Shown here in pieces: positions 44,254-55,900 of a stretch of 64,000 bases of DNA. The translations under genes were made by a program, and so were the position numbers. Under the pieces are notes generated by a model. That model was not told where the DNA came from, made no database searches, and saw only the letters and a list, made by a program, of their open reading frames with translations. The DNA is from Pontibacter anaerobius (GTDB lineage: Bacteria; Bacteroidota; Bacteroidia; Cytophagales; Hymenobacteraceae), in assembly GCF_026241195.1 (NCBI RefSeq), contig NZ_JAPFQO010000008.1:124001-188000 (forward strand). Reading direction: 5' to 3'. Within the stretch, counting starts at the first letter, position 1; each line of letters starts with the position of its first letter.

Positions 44254-44425
44254 ACCTCTTTAAGTATAAACTCAGCCTGATAACCTTAGCAGTAGCTTTT
44301 TAATTTCATACCGGGTCAATGCGCTACCGGTAGGGCCGGTTGTACTTTGAAATATTTTTTCCGAGCTGCGTCTTTATGGCCCGCGCTCCGTCATCGGTTT
44401 GTAATCAAATTTAAGCAAACTAACC

Positions 44426-45382
44426 ATGATGAAAAAATTACTTTTACTGCCCCTGCTGTTCGCCTGGATTGCCGTTGAGGCGCAACATAAACAAGAACCC
44501 GCAGCGGAACACTACAAAACCCTGCAAGCGCACAGCACAAGTATAAACCCGGCGCGGAGCTGGATGGATACGGTACAGTACCCGGGAGCGGATTACGGCA
44601 GCTCCATTACTTTTCTGCTGGCAAAGCCGCATTACCTTACCGATCAGCAGTTCCGGCAGATAAGCCAAAGCGTTAAGGCCCCGGCCAACAGCTCCGACCA
44701 GACACGTTCTGAACTGAATTACCTGCTGGAACTGCAACAGAGACGCACACCCGAACAGGAGAAGCGTGTTGCCATGCTGGGAGAAATCGGGTATTGGCCA
44801 CAAGTTAACCTCCTGCCGAACCACCCTTTTTACCAGGAGAACCTGAAACACCTGTTCTTCGTGAGCCGGGAGGTGCATGGCGACGGGGTTACAGCGGCCA
44901 ATTTCCCGGCCATCTCTAAATTACTGCAGGGTGCCATGCAGGACATGCGTCTGATGGAGTTTACCGTGAAGTACCAGCAGTTGCGCCCGCGCCCCTACCA
45001 CCTGGAGCCACAGCTGAACGCGATGGCTAAGATGAGCTCACCGGCCTTTGCAAGCGGCCATACGCTGTGGGCTTACCTACAGGCGTACATCTGGAGCGAG
45101 ATAAACCCTGAAAAGCGCGGGGCGTTCCTGGCAGTAGCTGACGAGATCCGCAAATCGCGCGAGATAATGGGCATACACTACCCAAGCGATAACGAGACTG
45201 CGCGCCTGCTGGCCCACCGCATGCTCATCGCCTACTTCAACAACAAACAGTTTAAGGCCGACCTGAAAGCTGCTGTTGCAGAATGGGAAGCCAACGCCAC
45301 TGCACTTCGTACTTGTAAATATAATAGCAGCCGTTTTATACTTTACAAAACCCTACACTTGCAGTCTAATTTGACCTGCTGA
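44426..45382 (+). CDS. PAP2-family acid phosphatase (class A)
   Basis: A 318-residue secreted enzyme with signal peptide (KLLLLPLLFAWIAVEAQ). The three PAP2 phosphatase motifs are present: KYQQLRPRPY (Kx5-6RP), AFASGHT (motif 2, Ser-Gly-His) and SREIMGIHYPSDN (SRx5HxxxD). The preference for non-membrane class A type is based on the signal peptide, lack of further TM helices and length. Probably a periplasmic non-specific acid phosphatase. The last 25 residues (CKYNSSRF...) extend beyond the usual fold. A terminator follows. Confidence 0.88.
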   Translation: MMKKLLLLPLLFAWIAVEAQHKQEPAAEHYKTLQAHSTSINPARSWMDTVQYPGADYGSSITFLLAKPHYLTDQQFRQISQSVKAPANSSDQTRSELNYLLELQQRRTPEQEKRVAMLGEIGYWPQVNLLPNHPFYQENLKHLFFVSREVHGDGVTAANFPAISKLLQGAMQDMRLMEFTVKYQQLRPRPYHLEPQLNAMAKMSSPAFASGHTLWAYLQAYIWSEINPEKRGAFLAVADEIRKSREIMGIHYPSDNETARLLAHRMLIAYFNNKQFKADLKAAVAEWEANATALRTCKYNSSRFILYKTLHLQSNLTC

Positions 45383-45393
45383 CCGCCTGCCTT

Positions 45394-45425
45394 AAAAGCT
45401 CTCCTGCAAAACAGGGGAGCTTTTT
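45394..45425 (+). terminator. Hairpin terminator of the acid phosphatase gene
   Basis: 13-base stem AAAAGCTCTCCTG / CAGGGGAGCTTTT (45394-45406, 45412-45424) with one G-T pair, 5-base loop and T-tail. Confidence 0.88.
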
Positions 45426-45525
45426 GACTTTATACTTCGCTTAAAGCCTTGACGCTACGTAGAAACGGCAACAGCAGCAACCTGCATGGAAATTGGGACA
45501 TGAAAAAACCCGATTTTTAGCGTAA

Positions 45526-47802
<2,277 letters not shown>

Positions 47803-47825
47803 CCTGGGATGATTCTGAAGTATAG

Positions 47826-47860
47826 AAAAGCGCGGTGCAGCAATGCATCGCGCTTTTTTG
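47826..47860 (+). terminator. Hairpin terminator of the GH97 gene
   Basis: 13-base stem AAAAGCGCGGTGC / GCATCGCGCTTTT with one G-T pair, loop AGCAAT, then T-run. Confidence 0.88.
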
Positions 47861-47990
47861 TTTGAGGTAGTTGCCACCACTTATACATTGCGTTGCCGTA
47901 TCTACAGCTAAGAATGCCTCGCCTTAGTAATGCATAACACGGAGGCAACTACCAAAGCCTAAGCAGGCTTCCTCTCATACTTCAACCAAT

Positions 47991-48035
47991 AAAAAAGGCC
48001 GGCTTCTCTGTTGTTCAGAGAAGCCGGCCTTTTTT
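47991..48035. terminator. 20-base perfect-stem terminator
   Basis: AAAAAAGGCCGGCTTCTCTG pairs perfectly with 48016-48035 around loop TTGTT. It lies 17 bases beyond the stop of the minus-strand gene at 48052 and is symmetric, so it can act in both directions. Confidence 0.9.
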
Positions 48036-48051
48036 ATTTTATACTTTATAC

Positions 48052-48651
48052 TTAGTCGCGGGGCGGGTTGATCATGATGTGGGCGCCGTGCGTACCGGGG
48101 TACATGATCCAGGGCATGGCCGGGCCGCTTGGTTTCAGGGGTAGCCCGGTGCTTTCGGAGGTAGCATATGGGATGTAAACCACATAGCGCAGGTAGCCAT
48201 CCTTTACCTCGCCGGAGGCGGCATTAAAATTATTGGCATCGGCAGTATACACGAAAAGTGTGGTCGGCTGTTTCGGCATTTTCAGCTTCCCACTTTTAGC
48301 CTCCTGCTCTCTCATTTCAAAAATCTCCTTCGACTCTTTTCCGGCCTTTCTCAGTTCCCGCCCACGCGCCATAAACGGCTCCAGGTCTTTGTGGTAACAG
48401 GACACCGAAAGTCCCTCCTGGGCAGGGTCATCCGCCAGACAGATCATCTCATTCGTACCCTTCCGCAGCATAACAAACTTACCGTTGCGGTCATAGCCAT
48501 ACACGGCGGCACCGTCGCGCATATCAGTGGGTGCGGCCAGTACAGCGGCCTTTATCTGGGCATCGGCAGACGGAGCTGCCTGTGAGCTCGTCTGGGCCTG
48601 GGCGCTGAAACCAAATAGTGCAAGTAGTGCAATCGAGAGAGTTACATTCAT
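48052..48651 (-). CDS. Secreted protein of unknown function
   Basis: A 199-residue protein with a signal peptide (VTLSIALLALFGFSAQAQ). The mature part contains GAAVYGYDRNGKFVMLRKGTNEMICLADD with two Cys (CLADD and SVSCYHKD) that could form a disulfide. A basic helix (MARGRELRKAGKESKEIFEMREQE) follows, then a beta-rich tail ending IMYPGTHGAHIMINP. Family not recognised. Isolated gene. Confidence 0.75.
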   Translation of the reverse strand: MNVTLSIALLALFGFSAQAQTSSQAAPSADAQIKAAVLAAPTDMRDGAAVYGYDRNGKFVMLRKGTNEMICLADDPAQEGLSVSCYHKDLEPFMARGRELRKAGKESKEIFEMREQEAKSGKLKMPKQPTTLFVYTADANNFNAASGEVKDGYLRYVVYIPYATSESTGLPLKPSGPAMPWIMYPGTHGAHIMINPPRD

Positions 48652-48826
48652 ATCAGTAAGTGGTTTAAGTGAAGATTAAACATGCGGCCTGCAGTAGGCT
48701 AACCCTACCAGGCCATACGTTACCTAACGTACTTCCTGATTTAAAGATAGTATTTTTGAAGTATAAATACCTGCAGTAGCTACTTGCGTTATTAAGCAAC
48801 TATACGATAAACCTATCGGAAGAGGA

Positions 48827-49657
48827 TTATTCAACGACAGCATCAAACAGGCTGATCTGCCGGCCTATACTTCTTTTTGGGGCAACTGGTAAATTACTGA
48901 TAGTATAAACCGGTGTCTCCTCAAAGCGGGATGCCACCACTACCTCTGCTCCGTCTGCGTGCAGCCTGAAAAGCGCCTCGACCAGTTTCGGACAGTTATT
49001 GTCTTTAGACAGGTGGGATAACAGCACGTGGCTCATGAAGGGGGGCTTGTATGCCGTATACAGGCTCAGGGCCTGCCTGTTGGAAAGATGCCCATGACCG
49101 CCGCGAATGCGGTTCTTCAGATAGTATGGGTAACGGCCTTTCTCCAGCATCCCTTCGTCATAGTTGGCTTCCAGAAAAACAGCATGGCACAGCTGGAAAT
49201 GCGCGATCACTTGATCGCAGGGAGCGCCGATGTCCGTAAAAACACCAATTCTCACCTCCTGGCAGGACACCACGAAACTATGCGGGTCACGGGCATCGTG
49301 CAGCTTCGGGAAGGCAAGCACGGAAATACGCCCTACCTGCACCGCCTCGTGTGCCTGGAAGTGCAGCACCTGCACGCCACTTAAATCCAGCCGCGAGTTG
49401 TGCAGCGTGCCCGGGGTTATGTATACCGGCAGGTTATACTTCCTGGCCAGCACCGGGAGGCCACGAATATGGTCAGCGTGCTCATGCGACACAAAAATAG
49501 CCTTGACTTTGCCCATGGAGAGCCCCAGGCGTTTCATACGCTTCTCTGTTTCGCGGCACGAAATGCCTGCATCCACCAGCACCGCCTCACGGTCGTTGCC
49601 GATGTAATAACAGTTGCCGTTGCTTCCCGAATTTAATGATGTGATGGACAATTGCAT
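48827..49657 (-). CDS. MBL-fold metallohydrolase, YycJ/WalJ-like
   Basis: A 276-residue cytoplasmic metallo-beta-lactamase-fold protein. The metal-binding motif is HEHADHIRG (HxHxDH) with further His/Asp ligands in KLHDA, GVFTDIG and LSHLSKDN. The start at 49657 gives MQLSITSLNSGSNGNCYYIG, the conserved family opening. A promoter -7 box at 49665-49672 overlaps the seven upstream codons and excludes the earlier start. WalJ/YycJ members are linked to DNA or wall homeostasis; exact substrate unknown. Confidence 0.88.
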   Translation of the reverse strand: MQLSITSLNSGSNGNCYYIGNDREAVLVDAGISCRETEKRMKRLGLSMGKVKAIFVSHEHADHIRGLPVLARKYNLPVYITPGTLHNSRLDLSGVQVLHFQAHEAVQVGRISVLAFPKLHDARDPHSFVVSCQEVRIGVFTDIGAPCDQVIAHFQLCHAVFLEANYDEGMLEKGRYPYYLKNRIRGGHGHLSNRQALSLYTAYKPPFMSHVLLSHLSKDNNCPKLVEALFRLHADGAEVVVASRFEETPVYTISNLPVAPKRSIGRQISLFDAVVE

Positions 49658-49664
49658 AGGGCTG

Positions 49665-49695
49665 CAAAGTAACCACAAATCAAGCAGTTATTCAA
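49665..49695 (-). promoter_or_regulatory. Putative promoter of the WalJ-like gene
   Basis: On the minus strand TTG (49693-49695), 20 bases, then TTACTTTG (49672-49665), one mismatch from TAnnTTTG. The predicted mRNA start is almost at the ATG, giving a leader of only a few bases. Confidence 0.45.
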
Positions 49696-49802
49696 CCTAT
49701 GTTATCCAAATAGAATACAAAAACCTGCGGGCACTCCCCTGCTGCTGCGCTGTGTACTTTTATACTTTGTCGTGTGATAACGGGCCTTAACAAAGGCTGT
49801 TT

Positions 49803-49834
49803 TTGCGGAACTCGCCCTGGCTTGTGTATCTTTG
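49803..49834 (+). promoter_or_regulatory. Bacteroidota-type promoter of the zinc-ribbon-like gene
   Basis: TTG (49803-49805), 21 bases, TATCTTTG (49827-49834): full match to the consensus. It overlaps the first possible start codon region at 49832, so translation must begin at the ATG at 49856. Confidence 0.7.
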
Positions 49835-49855
49835 TGCATCAGAACCGAAGAGCTT

Positions 49856-50854
49856 ATGATTGACCTGACACTATATGACCCGTTCGAGAAGATGCAGTTT
49901 ACTGACACTAACTGCTTCCTGTGCGGCACTATCATCACAAAAGAACACCGTGCACCTGTTTTTGGCGAATGGCTGCAACAAAAGTATAACCTGAAGCACA
50001 AGGAACTGCTGCTGCTCGACAAGAGCGTGACCACCTTCGGCCAGCTCAGCATTCCCTGCTGCGACCGCTGCCACACCCATTACCTGCTGCCCCTGGAGCA
50101 CGAAGTAGAGCAGGCCGCCGCCAGCGGCAAAGCGGGACTACAGGCCCTGCCGCCCCAACGCCTTTTCCAGTGGATTGGCAAAATGTATTATGGCTCACTT
50201 GTTACTGAACTGATAAAGGAGACCAACCCGCTCGTGATGCCGGAGTATGCCGTGAGCGAGGACCCGAAAATGCTGGGTAAATTTCGCTCCTTTTTTCAGG
50301 TGCTGCAGTCGCTGCGGGTGCCGATGGTGTTTGATAACTTCCTGCCCTGCTCGCTTTTCCTGCTGGAGGTGAGCCCAACTGAGGATGAGCTTCCTTTCGA
50401 GTACCAGGATGAACTGACAACCATGGTGTTTAGTATAAAACTTGGATCCGTGGCTATTGTGTGCACCTTATTAGATAACGGCATCATTAAAAAAGCACTC
50501 GGCAGGTTAAGCCAGCTTACCGAGGGCAAGCAGTTACACCCTATGCAATTGGCCGAGTTTAAAGCACGTGTATTCTACGCCGCTTATATCTTCAATGTGG
50601 TTCCAGAGTACTTTATCCGCCCCGTAAAACCAGAGGACGACCACCTGGTGCTGGACACGCTGATTGATGATGTAACGAATGAGATATTTAACCCCTGGGA
50701 GATGCCGGCTTACGCCCACATGCTGGAGGAGATGCTGAAGCCATGGAGTATACGAGAGCAGCAAATACTTCAGAACCCGCAACAGCCTCTTAGTTTCTTA
50801 CTGGATGAGCAGAACCAGTATAAACAGATGGATCGGTACGTGAAGCAAGTATAA
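49856..50854 (+). CDS. Zinc-ribbon-like protein of unknown function
   Basis: A 332-residue cytoplasmic protein. Start at 49856 (MIDLTLYDPF) follows from the promoter. Near the N-terminus two Cys pairs (CFLCG and CCDRCH, about 45 residues apart) probably bind zinc, in an HNH-like or ribbon arrangement. The rest is mostly helical (RLFQWIGKMYYGSLVTELI, FFQVLQSLRVPMVF) without recognisable catalytic motifs. Convergent with the SIMPL gene across a shared terminator. Family not recognised. Confidence 0.75.
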   Translation: MIDLTLYDPFEKMQFTDTNCFLCGTIITKEHRAPVFGEWLQQKYNLKHKELLLLDKSVTTFGQLSIPCCDRCHTHYLLPLEHEVEQAAASGKAGLQALPPQRLFQWIGKMYYGSLVTELIKETNPLVMPEYAVSEDPKMLGKFRSFFQVLQSLRVPMVFDNFLPCSLFLLEVSPTEDELPFEYQDELTTMVFSIKLGSVAIVCTLLDNGIIKKALGRLSQLTEGKQLHPMQLAEFKARVFYAAYIFNVVPEYFIRPVKPEDDHLVLDTLIDDVTNEIFNPWEMPAYAHMLEEMLKPWSIREQQILQNPQQPLSFLLDEQNQYKQMDRYVKQV

Positions 50855-50875
50855 AAACAGAGCAATGTATAAATA

Positions 50876-50916
50876 GACAGCGGCGGCACCCTACAAGTAT
50901 GAGTGCCGCCGCTGTC
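50876..50916. terminator. Bidirectional terminator between convergent genes
   Basis: 14-base GC-rich stem GACAGCGGCGGCAC / GTGCCGCCGCTGTC (50876-50889, 50903-50916), loop of 13 bases that contains AAGTATG. Confidence 0.82.
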
Positions 50917-50938
50917 GGTTTAGTTTATACTAGTAAGC

Positions 50939-51661
50939 TTATTCTATCACGAAGCTAACATCTACGTTTGAGGTAATCACCACTTCGCCGCCGGCGATTG
51001 TTGGCCCACCCGCACTGTCGTAACCTGCTGACTCCATTACCGCCATTTTATACATTGGCCGTGGCCCGCCGTTGCTTCCGCTCTCGCTGATAGCGTACAC
51101 GCGGCCCAGCTTAGCGCCCAACTCCGATGTAAGCTGTGTTGCCTTTTCCTTGGCATTGGCCACCGCTTTCTTACGTGCCTCCGCTTTATACTTTTCAATT
51201 TCAGAGTTTGAAACCTGGAACTGCACACCGTCTACGTGGTTTGCCCCCACTTCATACAGTCCGGATAGCAGTTCATCAAACTTATTCAGTTTTTTAATAA
51301 TCACCGTCATACTTTTCTGAGCCAGGTAAAAATCCGGTGAGGTACGACCATACTCGCCACTGCTGTAAACGGGTCGGAGGGTTACATAAGAAGTCTGAAT
51401 ATGCTTGGCATCCACACCCTGCTTTTTAAGGTAACTGATTATGGCCGCGGCCTTCTTATCGGTTTCTTTACGCGCCTCGTCCAGGGATTTGCCGCGTGTT
51501 TCAACTCCAAGGTTCACGACAACCTCATTAGGCTGCACCCGCACCTCGCCGGTCCCGTTTACGCTTACCAAAGGCGGTAGTACCTGCCCCTGCTGTGCCT
51601 GCACCGGTAGCGCGGCTACAAAGAACAGGCACAGAAGCAACATCAGACTCATCTTTTTCAT
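50939..51661 (-). CDS. SIMPL-domain (DUF541) secreted protein
   Basis: A 240-residue periplasmic protein with a cleavable signal peptide (LLLCLFFVAALPVQAQ). The DUF541/SIMPL domain is clear: VSVNGTGEVRVQPNEVVVNLGVET, then EARKETDKKAAAIISYLKKQGV, YLAQKSMTVIIKKLNKFDELL, and the RKKAVANAKEKATQLTSELGAKLGRV segment. SIMPL proteins form oligomeric assemblies in the envelope; function poorly known. Probably monocistronic. Confidence 0.92.
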   Translation of the reverse strand: MKKMSLMLLLCLFFVAALPVQAQQGQVLPPLVSVNGTGEVRVQPNEVVVNLGVETRGKSLDEARKETDKKAAAIISYLKKQGVDAKHIQTSYVTLRPVYSSGEYGRTSPDFYLAQKSMTVIIKKLNKFDELLSGLYEVGANHVDGVQFQVSNSEIEKYKAEARKKAVANAKEKATQLTSELGAKLGRVYAISESGSNGGPRPMYKMAVMESAGYDSAGGPTIAGGEVVITSNVDVSFVIE

Positions 51662-51761
51662 AGTTGTTAAGTTTATGGTTTATACTTTTTGTTCTAATAT
51701 AGCCATTAGCTATATAGCGCATCATATCAAACCCTATGCCACAAGTATAATAGGCAACAAA

Positions 51762-51789
51762 AAACCCTTAGCCATGAGACCAAGGGTTT
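51762..51789 (-). terminator. Hairpin terminator of the gene at 51810
   Basis: Stem AAACCCTT / AAGGGTTT with a 12-base loop, 20 bases beyond the stop. The minus strand carries a T-run (TTTTTTGTTG). Confidence 0.75.
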
Positions 51790-51809
51790 CCCATATTTTT
51801 CAGATAAGC

Positions 51810-52154
51810 TTATTCCGCTTCATAGGCATACTCGTCACCACCGCTGTATCGTGAAACAAGTATAGCGCCAATGGTAAGGGCACCGGCAGCCACAATCAGC
51901 TGAGTGGTTGTAAAACGCTTCGTTGCCTTTACAATGATGTGGCCCAGGTCCTGCATCAGGTCAGGCAGCTTTTCATGGCGCCCCTGAAACACATGCATAG
52001 CTGACTCCACAGTTCTAGACATATCATGCGGCTGTAGTACCGACATTACAGTGTTGTCTTGCTTCTTCTGCCCGGTATTCTGTTGGTTACCGGAGTTTTT
52101 ATTGTTGTTATCGTTATTACTAATGCCTTGGTTTTGAGATGTATTATTTTCCAT
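51810..52154 (-). CDS. Small membrane protein with Asn/Gln-rich N-terminus
   Basis: A 114-residue protein. Residues 1-35 are nearly all Asn, Gln, Ser, Lys and Thr (NDNNNKNSGNQQNTGQKKQDN), a disordered tail. A helix follows (RTVESAMHVFQGRHEKLPDLMQDLGHIIVKATKRF), then one TM (LIVAAGALTIGAILVSRYSGG) and an acidic end. It resembles small stress-related DUF883-type membrane-anchored helices, but no family is confidently recognised. Confidence 0.7.
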   Translation of the reverse strand: MENNTSQNQGISNNDNNNKNSGNQQNTGQKKQDNTVMSVLQPHDMSRTVESAMHVFQGRHEKLPDLMQDLGHIIVKATKRFTTTQLIVAAGALTIGAILVSRYSGGDEYAYEAE

Positions 52155-52223
52155 AGTCTTTTAAGAGTTTTTGTAGTGATATAAAAGTATACGAGGCGCA
52201 GGCAAAAAGTATATTAATAGGTA

Positions 52224-52499
52224 TTAATGCTGTGGCCTTCCGCCATGCTGTACCATCAGTTCATCCATGCGTGCCTGCAGCGAGTCCTCGTTTACCATCA
52301 TACTTGCCGGAAAGCCCACCGTCAGTTCATCAAGTTTTAAGGTTTCTGCATCCGGGTTATAGTCATACCTTCCAGATACTCCTTTTTCGCTGAAGCTACC
52401 GTTGTTGGCTTCCAGCTTTATTCCATACGTTTGCAGCTTATTTTTAAGTTGGTCGAAAGCTTCTGGTTTAATGCCTTCGTAATACAGGTTTTTAGCCAT
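52224..52499 (-). CDS. Small soluble protein of unknown function (91 residues)
   Basis: MAKNLYYEGIKPEAFDQLKN leads an alpha/beta domain: KLQTYGIKLEANNGSFSEKGVSGRYDYNPDAETLKL, then EDSLQARMDELMVQHGG. It is protein-like throughout and the start is clean. Similar short proteins occur in Bacteroidota; no function known to me. It lies 69 bases after the preceding membrane-protein gene on the same strand. Confidence 0.72.
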   Translation of the reverse strand: MAKNLYYEGIKPEAFDQLKNKLQTYGIKLEANNGSFSEKGVSGRYDYNPDAETLKLDELTVGFPASMMVNEDSLQARMDELMVQHGGRPQH

Positions 52500-52651
52500 T
52501 ACTGATGCGGTTTGGGTTAAAATTACAGGTTTATACTAACGCAAGAAGGCACTATTGGTTAACATTTGCCAACACCGGCAGCATACTCAAATTTTTCGCA
52601 TTGATAATCAACCACATCCTTTTTTCCAGCAAAAAAGATTCTGATGAGCTA

Positions 52652-52681
52652 TTGCGGATAAAAAAACACCCGCTATATTTG
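52652..52681 (+). promoter_or_regulatory. Promoter of tRNA-Glu
   Basis: TTG (52652-52654), 19 bases, TATATTTG (52674-52681), a full consensus match about 20 bases before the tRNA. Confidence 0.75.
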
Positions 52682-52700
52682 CACCACAATCAGACAGAAC

Positions 52701-52772
52701 GGCCCGTTCGTCTAGGGGTTAGGACGCCAGATTTTCATTCTGGTAACAGGGGTTCGATTCCCCTACGGGCTA
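52701..52772 (+). tRNA. tRNA-Glu (anticodon TTC)
   Basis: Cloverleaf by eye. Acceptor GGCCCGT / ACGGGCT. D arm around TCTAGGGGTTAGGA. Anticodon stem CCAGA / TCTGG with loop TTTTCAT and anticodon TTC at 52734-52736. T arm AGGGGTTCGATTCCCCT. Discriminator A at 52772; CCA is not encoded. The first pair is G-T. Confidence 0.95.
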
Positions 52773-52774
52773 CT

Positions 52775-52812
52775 AAAAGCCGCTTCAGGTAAAACTGGAG
52801 CGGCTTTTTTTG
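52775..52812 (+). terminator. Terminator of tRNA-Glu (AAAAGCCGCT family)
   Basis: Stem AAAAGCCGCT / AGCGGCTTTT (52775-52784, 52799-52808), extended inward by TTCAG/CTGGA with a G-T pair, then a T-run. Confidence 0.88.
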
Positions 52813-52967
52813 CCTCTAAACCTATCGCTATATCCTGCGCCATTTCTATAAACGTCTCTGCTCCACATCAGAAGTATAAATTACTTGCCGGTGTAGTGCT
52901 TTACCAACACCATATAAACCAGTGTATCACCCTTTGGCACTGGCAGCTTCAAACAAAGTATAATCTT

Positions 52968-55900
52968 TTACAAGTCAACGAATTTAGAGACTATCCGCTG
53001 CACCAGCTTCGTCATAAGGCTGGAGGTTACACCGTCTAGCACGGACTGGCTCATATGGTAAGATACCGAGCGCTTCGGGTCCCGCTCCTCTTCCACTTCT
53101 CCTTCCCGGAATCTGCCCCAGGATGACGGGTTATTGGTTTTTATGATAAGCAAGTTCACCAGCCGTGAACCTGCCTTCAACAGAAAGCCGGGGTTTTCCA
53201 GATCCTTCTTGTTAAGGAGCTGCACCTTCAGGTTTTTGTAGGGAAAGTGCACCTGGCCATTGGCCTCTTCTCCGGTGGCCTCTACCGAGAACGAGGCATT
53301 ATTTATCCAGCCGCTCTTTACCCGGATGAAGATCATATTCTCTAATAATGGGTTTAAAGCCGCAAAATCCATAGATTCCAGTGTACCTTCATAAGTATAC
53401 CGGTCCTCCGGATGGTCCATCTCAAACAAGAAGTGGACCTGCAGCGTGCTGACGCCCATGAACAGAGCGGAAGCGTTTACAGTCATTACATTATTCAGGC
53501 GGATAAGGGCCGCGTCGTTTGTGACGTTATAGGCTTGCATCTGTATGCTGTCCAGCACAAACACGGCCGGCTTTATGCCGTTTTTGGCAATAACTGGGTG
53601 CAGGAAGTTGTTCTTTTCCACTAATATGGTGTCCAGCCTGACGTAAATCCCCGCCCCCCGCAGCGCACTTTGCAAGGTTGGAGGCCTCAGCTCCGGATCA
53701 AAGCCAAGCCTGTTATCACGGTAGATCTCTACAACCGGGTTCTCTATAATCATTTTATGAGCTATAATAGCCTGGTTGTTGAAAAGCGCCCGCAGGCTGA
53801 TGCCCTGCATAGCAATTTTTGGCACTGTCATGTCTACACGGTCACGGGCATAGGTAAACAAGCTGCTATACGCTTCTTTGCTATATAGCGGCCTCAGGCG
53901 TAGGCTGTCTGCCGTGAGTGACCTATTCTGCATCGACGCCTTTATTTCCTTCACCTCCAGCGCATACAGGCTATCGCGCGTGAAGAAGGTGTAGCCCTTC
54001 ACCCGTATGTCTATATCATCCACATCAAAAATATCAAGCGGATCAGTTTCCTCCAGCGATACCAGCCGGAGCTGATCGATCGCCAGCGTGACATGCTCCA
54101 GGGTCTGGCTTATGCGGATGGTATCCTCCAGTATGTGAAAATCAAAGGTCCCATCTATTACTTCCAGGCGTCCTACCCGCATCGTTGTAACCATATCGTT
54201 GAGCTGTTGCACCGCGCTGCCTGCTGCTGTCGTATCCTGGACGGCAGGTGTTTTGCCATTTGCCTGTAAAACATTTTGGTCCTGTAGTATAGTTACCTTG
54301 GGGCCTGCGAGCAGTAAGTGGCGCATTTCGTACTGCCCTGTTGCATAGGAATGGATCAGGTTAAACCCGCTAATAAAGGACCTTTCAGCTGCTATGTCGA
54401 TCAAATTTCGGCTGGCGAGTTCCGGATGTACTACTTTCAGACGTTCATTCACCTTCCTGTTGGCTTTTACCGTGAAAGCATGGGCAACGACCTCCTGCGA
54501 GCTGCTGGAATAATGCACGCTGTCCAGCCGGATAGTGTAGAGACTATCTGTCGACTGGTAAGTATAATCTGCTGCCAGCAGGGTCATCTCCTGCATCGGG
54601 AGGGCATTGTCTAGGTTAGCAAAACTGGCAGGCGTCAGCTCGAAGGCTGATACCGTGGCCGTAGCATGCTCCAGGTAGTGCGTACGCATTACCGGTTCCA
54701 GTTTTTCGTAAAGCATAAAGGAGCCATCTTCCAGCCGGATGGTGTTTACAGAAATTTTATCCAGTAGCCCGAACAGCCCCCTCCCTGCTGTCTGATCCCC
54801 TTTTTCAGACGCTGCCACCGTACGGTCCAGCAGGATAGCCGCGTCCGGTTGCCGGAGCAGCAGAATGTCAGCCGACAAATGTCCCGTATTCAGAGCCCTG
54901 ATCATATCCACCCCTGTTATCCTCAAAGTACCGGCAGAAAGATTATAGAGGTTGCGGCTGGCGTTGCCTAAGCTTTTCTGTCGTTTGTTGGCTTTCAGGC
55001 TGGAAATCACATCAACTGTGCTGGCTGAGAATTCCTGTTGGCGGGTGGAGTAACGCAGTCCTGCCAGGATAAAGACATAGGTATTGTCAGGCATCTGGTA
55101 GCGGTAATTCTGGGCTGTTACAACTGCATCCTGCAAAGGCAGCGTTACGTCCGGATTAAAAATAAAGGCAGAATCTACCAACAGGCCAGTGGCTGTCATG
55201 GAGGCGTGTTCCAGTTGCTGCAGCAGCTGAATATCCCGCGTATTGTTATGCTGTGTAATGGAGGCATCCGCTATACTTATTTCCCCTACTTCCAGGCTGG
55301 TAACCAAACCAGAAAGCTGCTGGTACAGCTCCCGTAAACCGGGCCCCTCCTCCGTCTTTGGCACTAGCAGGTCGGTACGCACATCTATCACAGGTTGGGC
55401 TGTACTTATACTTCCTATTGTCAGCCGTGATGTCCGCAGTACCTGGAGCAGGTCTAGACCTAGGAAGCTCAGATGCGGAAGTTTGATATCGTATAAGTTG
55501 CGCCTGGCTTTGCCACTGTTTTTCAGGTAATCGTTTTTGTCCCAGTCGCCGGTCAGGTGCAGTTCCTCTACCTGCATAGTTTTGGCTTGAGAAGAAAGGC
55601 TTATGCCACCTGCCTTCAGAGTATAGGGGCTGTTACGTGGGTTGTAAGTATAACTCCCAGTGGCCAGTTCTATTGCTTGGGCAAAGGCTTTGTCTTTCGG
55701 TGTAAAAAGAGTGGCTGAGTCGAGCCGCAAGGCCTGCAGGGTGATGTTCGCATTCTTCAGGCTGTGGGCATTGTGGATGGTGCCGTCTTTGTGGCGGTAG
55801 CTGAAGCTGCCGTCGGTCAGGCGCAGTTCCCTCACGTTGATCTCCCGCAGGTAAGGCGACAGGTCAGTGTAAATTTCAGAAAGCCCGGGCAAGGCGGCAG

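Noticed and set aside
52505-52792. 95-codon plus-strand frame through the tRNA region
   Set aside because: It reads through the tRNA-Glu gene and its promoter.
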